The notes under the pieces were generated by a model. The model saw nothing but the letters and a program-made list of their open reading frames with translations. It was not told the DNA's origin and searched no databases. Shown in pieces: positions 6,087 through 9,595 of a stretch of DNA of 9,595 nt. The first letter of the stretch is position 1. The number at the start of each line of letters is the position of its first letter. A program made the translations under genes and the position numbers. This stretch comes from Deltaproteobacteria bacterium (lineage in GTDB: Bacteria > Desulfobacterota_B > Binatia > UBA9968), in contig JACPSF010000397.1 of the NCBI GenBank assembly GCA_016193385.1, positions 1 to 9,595 of the forward strand. Direction: 5' to 3'.

Positions 6087-8096
6087 ATGCAAATCGACCC
6101 AGTAAAGTACGAGATGTTTCTGCACCGCCTTTGGGCCATAGGCGAGGAAGGACGCATAACGCTTCAGCGGGTGACCGCATCGCCGATTGTTTCCCAGGGC
6201 GGCGAGTGCATGAGCTCCTTTTACGATTCCGGCGGAACCATGGTGCTCGCCTGCTCGGGGCACCTGCGTTTTGCCCATGCCACCTCGGACGCCATCAAGA
6301 CCCTCATCAAGTGGTTTGGCGAGTCCCCAGGCTTTTACGACGGAGACCAGCTCTTCTTGAACGATCCCTACGTGGCGGGCTCTCACACCTACGACATGAT
6401 GATCGTGAAGCCGATCTATTACGGCGGGGAGCTGGTTGCCTGGGTGGCCACAAGTACCCACACGGCCGACACGGGAGGAATCCTTCGAGGAGCGGCTACG
6501 GAAATATTTCATGAAGGGATCCGCATCTCCGGTCTTAAAGTAGTCGAACGAGGGGAGTTTCGCGAAGACGTTTTCCGGAGTCTTACCGAACAGTGTCGGG
6601 ACCCGCAATACGTGGGCCTCGATCTCAAAGCGATGATCGCCGGAAACAACGTCTGCGCCCGCCGCTATCTGGAACTGGTGGAGAAGTTCGGCATTGAGTT
6701 TGTGCAGGAGGCTGGGGAGAAAACTATTCGGGACACGGAGGATATGGCCAGGGCAAAGCTTCGCTCCCTTCCGGACGGGCGCTGGGTATCGAGGACCTAC
6801 CTCACCTCCCTGGACAGGAAACAAGCCAAGGCTGTCCCTCTGCAAATAGTTTGCACGATGACCAAGTGCGGGGACAAGCTGGAAGTGGATTTTTCCGGCA
6901 CCAGTCCTCAAATGGCCAACGATGTGAACTCAACTCTCCCCAGCACCAGGGCGCATCTGGGTGTCGCCCTCACCAACACCCTCTTCTGGGATGTTCCATG
7001 GAGCGACGGTAAATTCGTTCCCGTGAAGCTCTCGGTCCCGGAGGGCTCAGTGCTCAACTGCAAGTTTCCAGCCGCTTGCGCCGCGGCACCCGTGGTTGGA
7101 GGAATTTTGGTCGCTGCGGTCTGCGAAGCCGCGGCGAAGATGCTTTATGCCGCGGGTCGCTACGAAGACGTAACCGCAACCTGGTACGGCATGTGGTATG
7201 AGGGCGGGCCGGGCTACATTCCCGCGGGGCACAACCGCGAGGGGATCCGTACCGCTATGGGAATCTACGATATTCACGGGAGCGGCCTGGGAGCTACCCC
7301 TTACAGAGATGGGGTCAACACCGGCGGCCACATGAACATTCCTTCAGGTGGAATCAGTGACGTCGAGCGAGTCGAGATGCAATACCCCATGTTCTACTTT
7401 ACCCGTAATCAGAACAAGGACGGCTCGGGCTTCGGCAAATACCGCGGCGGGCTGGGAAGCTTCAGAATCCTCGCCGTTTACGGGTCCACGGACTTCTCAG
7501 TAGACTTCAAACCCTACGGAGCTATTCCACAGGGAAGCTTTGGCCTTTTCGGCGGCCACCCGGTGGGAAGCGGCGGTCTGCGGGCGATCTTCCTCACCGG
7601 GCCGGATTTTATGGATCGGATAAGAGCCGGGAATTACCCCACGCGTCCCGATGAAGTGTCCGGTGAGGATTGGGGAAAAGTCTACGTTCCCGAGGGCGCG
7701 CCGGGAAGAGTCTCGCTTCCTGAGTTCACCTTGATCTGCGACTATGTGGCGAGCGGCGGTGGCTTTGGCGATCCCTTGGACCGAAAACTCGATGCGGTCA
7801 CACACGACGTAAAAACCGGGGCCACCTCTCCTGAAATGGCCCGACGGGTTTACGGTGTCGTCATCGACCCTGACAGTTTCTCCGTGGATATTCTTCGGAC
7901 CGAAGCGCTGCGCCGGGAGATCCACGACACGCGCCTCAGAACGGGCAAACTCGCGCGCCCGTCGGCGCGGCCGAAGGATGAGGGACGGGCGAATACCTGG
8001 AGATCGCACAAAACGGCAGCGAGCGTTTTATTCGCTGTATCCGGTGCGGGTATCTGTTTTGCCATCCGGAGGAGAACTACAAGAAATACAGTTTAA
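6087..8096 (+). CDS. Hydantoinase B/acetone carboxylase alpha-type subunit, second copy (HyuB2), with aberrant C-terminal extension
   Basis: Second, clearly diverged HyuB-family subunit, closer by its N-terminal pattern (KYEMFLHRLWAIGEEGRITL) to the ketone carboxylase branch than HyuB1. Key segments: FYDGDQLFLNDPYVAGSH (83-100), THTADTGG (124-131), ATEIFHEGIRISG (137-149), the WYGMWYEGGPG and NTGGHMNIPSGG segments, KYRGGLGSF, and GGGFGDPLDRK near residue 557 followed by the conserved helical tail. The open frame has 669 codons, but family similarity appears to end near residue 625-630. From about base 7980 the frame reads through the start of the gamma-like gene out of frame, yielding a basic tail ending RRRTTRNTV that I consider artefactual. 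Either the native stop was lost by frameshift or the gene was fused to the gamma coding region. ATG 6087 is supported by AGGA at five bases and by the family N-terminus. It has its own promoter. Confidence 0.88.
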   Translation: MQIDPVKYEMFLHRLWAIGEEGRITLQRVTASPIVSQGGECMSSFYDSGGTMVLACSGHLRFAHATSDAIKTLIKWFGESPGFYDGDQLFLNDPYVAGSHTYDMMIVKPIYYGGELVAWVATSTHTADTGGILRGAATEIFHEGIRISGLKVVERGEFREDVFRSLTEQCRDPQYVGLDLKAMIAGNNVCARRYLELVEKFGIEFVQEAGEKTIRDTEDMARAKLRSLPDGRWVSRTYLTSLDRKQAKAVPLQIVCTMTKCGDKLEVDFSGTSPQMANDVNSTLPSTRAHLGVALTNTLFWDVPWSDGKFVPVKLSVPEGSVLNCKFPAACAAAPVVGGILVAAVCEAAAKMLYAAGRYEDVTATWYGMWYEGGPGYIPAGHNREGIRTAMGIYDIHGSGLGATPYRDGVNTGGHMNIPSGGISDVERVEMQYPMFYFTRNQNKDGSGFGKYRGGLGSFRILAVYGSTDFSVDFKPYGAIPQGSFGLFGGHPVGSGGLRAIFLTGPDFMDRIRAGNYPTRPDEVSGEDWGKVYVPEGAPGRVSLPEFTLICDYVASGGGFGDPLDRKLDAVTHDVKTGATSPEMARRVYGVVIDPDSFSVDILRTEALRREIHDTRLRTGKLARPSARPKDEGRANTWRSHKTAASVLFAVSGAGICFAIRRRTTRNTV

Positions 8097-8275
8097 GGCG
8101 GATCGTCGATCTGGACCAGGCAGCCGTTCGACCCCTGCCTTCTCAAGAACCCTACCTGGGCCGATACCATGAGTATATCTGCCCGGGTTGCGGGACCCTG
8201 TTACAACTCGACGTGTTCTGCCCCGTTCTAGGAGGTGAAGAGGATCTTTGGGACCTGCGGATCGATCTCATCTGA
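7978..8275 (+). CDS. Acetone carboxylase gamma-subunit-like zinc-ribbon protein, 5' end disrupted
   Basis: Small zinc-binding subunit of the acetone/acetophenone carboxylase gamma family. The frame starting at 7982 (GGG) and ending with TGA 8273-8275 encodes GTGEYLEIAQNGSERFIRC and so on, 97 residues. Two CxxC knuckles are visible: CIRCG (Cys19, Cys22) and CPGCGTLL (Cys67, Cys70), with HPEENYK between them and the family-typical WDLRIDL at the C-terminus. These features match gamma subunits, which scaffold the large A and B subunits. However, the frame has a TGA at 7979-7981 and no ATG, GTG or TTG before the conserved region. The ATG at 7978 is in another frame and would give MRDG-EYLEI only if one base near 7990 were skipped. 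Alternatively, adding one base there joins it to HyuB2 as a fusion. The coding part is otherwise intact, so a recent frameshift, an assembly error or a non-standard start are all possible. Confidence 0.75.
8010..8037 (+). repeat. Nested inverted repeats within the start of the gamma-like frame
   Basis: AAAACG (8010-8015) pairs with CGTTTT (8024-8029), and CAGCGA (8017-8022) pairs with TCGCTG (8032-8037) around a nine-base loop. The two stems overlap and are mutually exclusive. They sit 20-50 bases after the frame break, so RNA structure there could matter, but chance is possible. Confidence 0.35.
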
Positions 8276-8343
8276 GCGTAACTATAACTGGGATCTGGCT
8301 GCGCCAGCCCGGTGGCTCGGATAGGGTTACAGGAGGATAAGAT
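8276..8343 (+). other. Intergenic gap with small hairpin and strong ribosome binding site
   Basis: CTGGC (8295-8299) and GCCAG (8303-8307) form a five-base stem with a three-base loop, without a T run, so not a convincing terminator. AGGAGG at 8331-8336 stands seven bases before the ATG at 8344 and is the ribosome binding site of the creatininase-family gene. No separate promoter is evident, so cotranscription with the Hyu genes is likely. Confidence 0.6.
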
Positions 8344-9141
8344 ATGTTGCGCCTGGCGAAGTTGCGCTTTCCGGAGGTAGAAAATTTGGGCCGCTCCGGG
8401 CGTGCGCTGGTGATTCTTCCAGTCGGGGCAGTCGAGGAGCATGGGGCCCATTTGCCTCTGGGGCTGGACACTTTGGCGGCCGAAGCCTATGCGGAAGCGG
8501 CCGCGCCTTATCTCGAAGAGAAGGGATATACCGTGGTATTAGCTCCAGCCATTCCATATGGAGTTGCCCGCCAAGCTTTTGACTTTCCAGGAACACTCAC
8601 GCTGGAGCCTGATACGCTACGGGCGTTGGTCATCGACATCGGACGGTCGCTCTCACGACACGGCATGAAGCCCCTGGTCATCCTTAACGCCCACCGTAAT
8701 CTCGAGCACATGAGGGCTTTAGAGGAGGCAGCGGGGACACTTGCAGCCGAAGGCAAAGGACAGGTCATCTGCGTGGGATTCACGAGTGATCCAGCGATAA
8801 CGGCGGCCTGTTTTCGCGCAAGCTTTCAGGGGTATTCGAAAAGCAGCCGGCCGGATCGTGAGGGACACGCAGGCGAGCGGGAGACTTCGCTAGCCCTCTA
8901 CTGCTTCCCCGAACTGGTAGATCGGGGGGCCCTGGAACGTCTTGACCCGAATTTCGACTATGACGTCGACTCGTTCCTGAACGAGAAAAAGAGTTACTGG
9001 GATCTATCGGGTGGCCGGGGATATTTTGGTTCCCCGGGAGCGGCGACGGCGGAGACGGGAAAGGTCCTTCTTTCGGCTCGGGGTCAAAACATCGCGCGGG
9101 TTATCTTGGAAGCTTTGAGGAGTCCGAACGAAGGCTCTTGA
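8344..9141 (+). CDS. Creatininase-family amidohydrolase
   Basis: Metal-dependent amidohydrolase of the creatininase family (creatinine amidohydrolase, mycofactocin MftE and related enzymes), 265 residues, the usual length. LPVGAVEEHGAHLPLGLDT (25-43) supplies the predicted metal ligands Glu31, His33 and Asp42. NAHRN (115-119) takes the place of the usual NGHGGN, keeping His117. HAGERETS (175-182) keeps the conserved Glu178. The fold segments FDFPGTLTL and AETGKVLLSARGQ, with ARVILEALR at the end, fit. The GG to R change in the central motif departs from the common pattern and may mark a subfamily with a different substrate. A strong AGGAGG supports ATG 8344. It follows the gamma-like frame by 68 bases on the same strand and probably belongs to the same pathway, for instance hydrolysing an amide released by or supplied to the Hyu enzymes. 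The substrate is not predictable from the sequence. Confidence 0.87.
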   Translation: MLRLAKLRFPEVENLGRSGRALVILPVGAVEEHGAHLPLGLDTLAAEAYAEAAAPYLEEKGYTVVLAPAIPYGVARQAFDFPGTLTLEPDTLRALVIDIGRSLSRHGMKPLVILNAHRNLEHMRALEEAAGTLAAEGKGQVICVGFTSDPAITAACFRASFQGYSKSSRPDREGHAGERETSLALYCFPELVDRGALERLDPNFDYDVDSFLNEKKSYWDLSGGRGYFGSPGAATAETGKVLLSARGQNIARVILEALRSPNEGS

Positions 9142-9214
9142 TTCCGAACCCGTTTTGTATTGGTGCCGGTCTTCCCTTAATGACCGCGTACCGGATAAAA
9201 GTGGAATCGATGGC
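9142..9214. other. Convergent gap between the creatininase gene and the lipoprotein gene
   Basis: The two flanking genes converge here. The only repeat seen, CGGTC and GACCG around ten bases near 9166-9185, is weak and lacks a T run, so no terminator is called. Confidence 0.4.
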
Positions 9215-9373
9215 TCACCGCGCCTGTCGCCGCGAACCCGCCTCTTCTTCTGCAACCGTCTTTTTAAGCCCTCTTCCAAGGTTCTGCGTGTCTTCGGCCA
9301 TGCCCCTAAGGGTGGCGCATCCGGCCAGGAGCACTGAAACCAGCAGCAGGAAAAAAACAAGTTCTCTTTTCAC
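9215..9373 (-). CDS. Entericidin-like small lipoprotein
   Basis: A 52-residue membrane-anchored lipoprotein resembling the entericidin A/B family, small proteins first described as a toxin/antidote pair in enterobacteria but widespread with unknown roles. Read on the minus strand from GTG 9373: basic start MKREL, a hydrophobic stretch to residue 17, then lipobox LAGC with the lipidated Cys19. After it comes ATLRGMAEDTQNLGRGLKKT, matching the entericidin pattern of a Cys followed by an (N/A)TxRGxGxDxQ-like helix. The charged tail AEEEAGSRRQAR is less conserved. GTG is the only usable start: a TAA lies in frame seven codons upstream, and GAGG stands six bases before it. It probably shares a transcript with the lipoprotein just upstream at 9413-9595, 39 bases away. 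It is convergent to the creatininase gene and seems unrelated to the Hyu locus. Confidence 0.75.
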   Translation of the reverse strand: MKRELVFFLLLVSVLLAGCATLRGMAEDTQNLGRGLKKTVAEEEAGSRRQAR

Positions 9374-9412
9374 TGTGGACCTCGTGATCGTTTAGCTTTA
9401 CGCCTCTTCACC

Positions 9413-9595
9413 TCAAGATAGAGCCAGACGGTCAGCCTTTTGTGAAGCATATGCTCTCGTAGCCTCACCGTTACTCTTTTTCTTTTGACTCTCTCCCTCC
9501 TCACCCTTTCTTATTAGATACCCGCCCGCGCCGCCCGCGCCAAGCCAGAGCAGAGCACAGCCCGACGAAAAGAAAAAGGAAACTAAGATCATCAA
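9413..9595 (-). CDS. Putative small lipoprotein, 5' end at or beyond the window edge
   Basis: Minus-strand frame of 60 codons ending at 9413, open to the window edge, with TTG 9595 and ATG 9592 as the first candidate starts. The start of the protein is hydrophobic (MILVSFFFSSGC), with an SSGC that could serve as lipobox, followed by ALLWLGAGGAGGYLI, a glycine-rich stretch seen in small glycine-zipper-like lipoproteins, then a charged tail rich in Lys, Glu and Ser. The usual basic residues before the hydrophobic stretch are missing, so the true start is probably outside the window. The stop lies 39 bases before the entericidin-like gene in the same direction, consistent with one operon. No family is assigned. 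Confidence 0.5.
   Translation of the reverse strand: MMILVSFFFSSGCALLWLGAGGAGGYLIRKGEEGESQKKKSNGEATRAYASQKADRLALS

Noticed and set aside
6048..6911. Long 287-codon frame on the minus strand opposite HyuB2
   Set aside because: It lies antisense to the conserved HyuB2 N-terminal domain, has no recognisable domain and is explained by codon bias in GC-rich DNA.
7990..8015. Programmed -1 frameshift site joining HyuB2 to gamma
   Set aside because: No X-XXY-YYZ heptamer in the HyuB2 frame and the Shine-Dalgarno-like sequence at 7974-7983 is not well placed; an indel is the simpler reading, so I do not call a recoding site.
7979..8096. C-terminal extension of HyuB2 with a hydrophobic stretch (ASVLFAVSGAGICFAI) that looks like a membrane segment
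   Set aside because: It is the out-of-frame reading of the gamma-like gene and is not expected in this cytosolic family.
7855..8172. 105-codon plus-strand frame across the HyuB2-gamma junction
   Set aside because: It is the third frame over two genuine coding regions. Only its ATG at 7978 is of interest, as a possible ancestral gamma start.
9004..9360. 118-codon minus-strand frame across the end of the creatininase gene
   Set aside because: It conflicts with both the creatininase-family gene and the entericidin-like gene, is rich in Arg and Ser, and has no family features.
1..9595. tRNA or rRNA genes, CRISPR array, insertion sequence
   Set aside because: No cloverleaf, rRNA segment, regularly spaced repeat or transposase coding was seen on either strand.

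Overview
GC-rich bacterial DNA with compact genes and Shine-Dalgarno sites. The mix of an NMT1/THI5-type periplasmic binding protein, hydantoinase/oxoprolinase subunits, a creatininase-family hydrolase and small outer-membrane-type lipoproteins suggests a Gram-negative soil or subsurface bacterium (Deltaproteobacteria/Rokubacteria/Tectomicrobia-like). That placement is inference only; no taxonomic marker is present.

Layout. (1) 1-515, minus: 5' part of a secreted NMT1/THI5-like substrate-binding protein, running off the left edge, with an inverted-repeat-rich control region at 541-635. (2) 636-960, minus: a RidA-family reading frame that lacks its N-terminal third and has no good start, probably a remnant. 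(3) 1063-1776, plus: an Asp/Glu-racemase-superfamily enzyme of the maleate isomerase/arylmalonate decarboxylase branch with both active-site cysteines, behind a sigma70-like promoter. (4) 1777-2078: intergenic leader with a good sigma70-like promoter and what may be the 3' tail of a lost gene. (5) 2079-8275, plus: the core locus. It holds HyuA (ATP-binding hydantoinase/acetone carboxylase beta-type subunit), a first HyuB four bases downstream, then, behind a separate promoter, a second and very different HyuB, and a small zinc-ribbon protein of the acetone carboxylase gamma family. The gamma reading frame has no usable start codon and is displaced from the frame of the second HyuB, so this junction carries a frameshift or an unusual arrangement. 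(6) 8344-9141, plus: creatininase-family amidohydrolase with its own strong ribosome binding site. (7) 9215-9595, minus: an entericidin-like lipoprotein of 52 residues and, upstream of it, the end of a second small lipoprotein.

How the parts may work together. HyuA/HyuB enzymes couple ATP hydrolysis to opening a cyclic amide (hydantoin, 5-oxoproline, N-methylhydantoin) or to carboxylating a ketone (acetone, acetophenone). The gamma-like zinc-ribbon protein is typical of the ketone carboxylase branch. The creatininase-like hydrolase and the maleate-isomerase-like enzyme would suit further cleavage of an amide and isomerisation or decarboxylation of a small diacid, and the binding protein could import the substrate. 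The substrate cannot be read from the sequence. The most notable features are the one-HyuA/two-HyuB/gamma composition and the broken or fused HyuB2-gamma junction.
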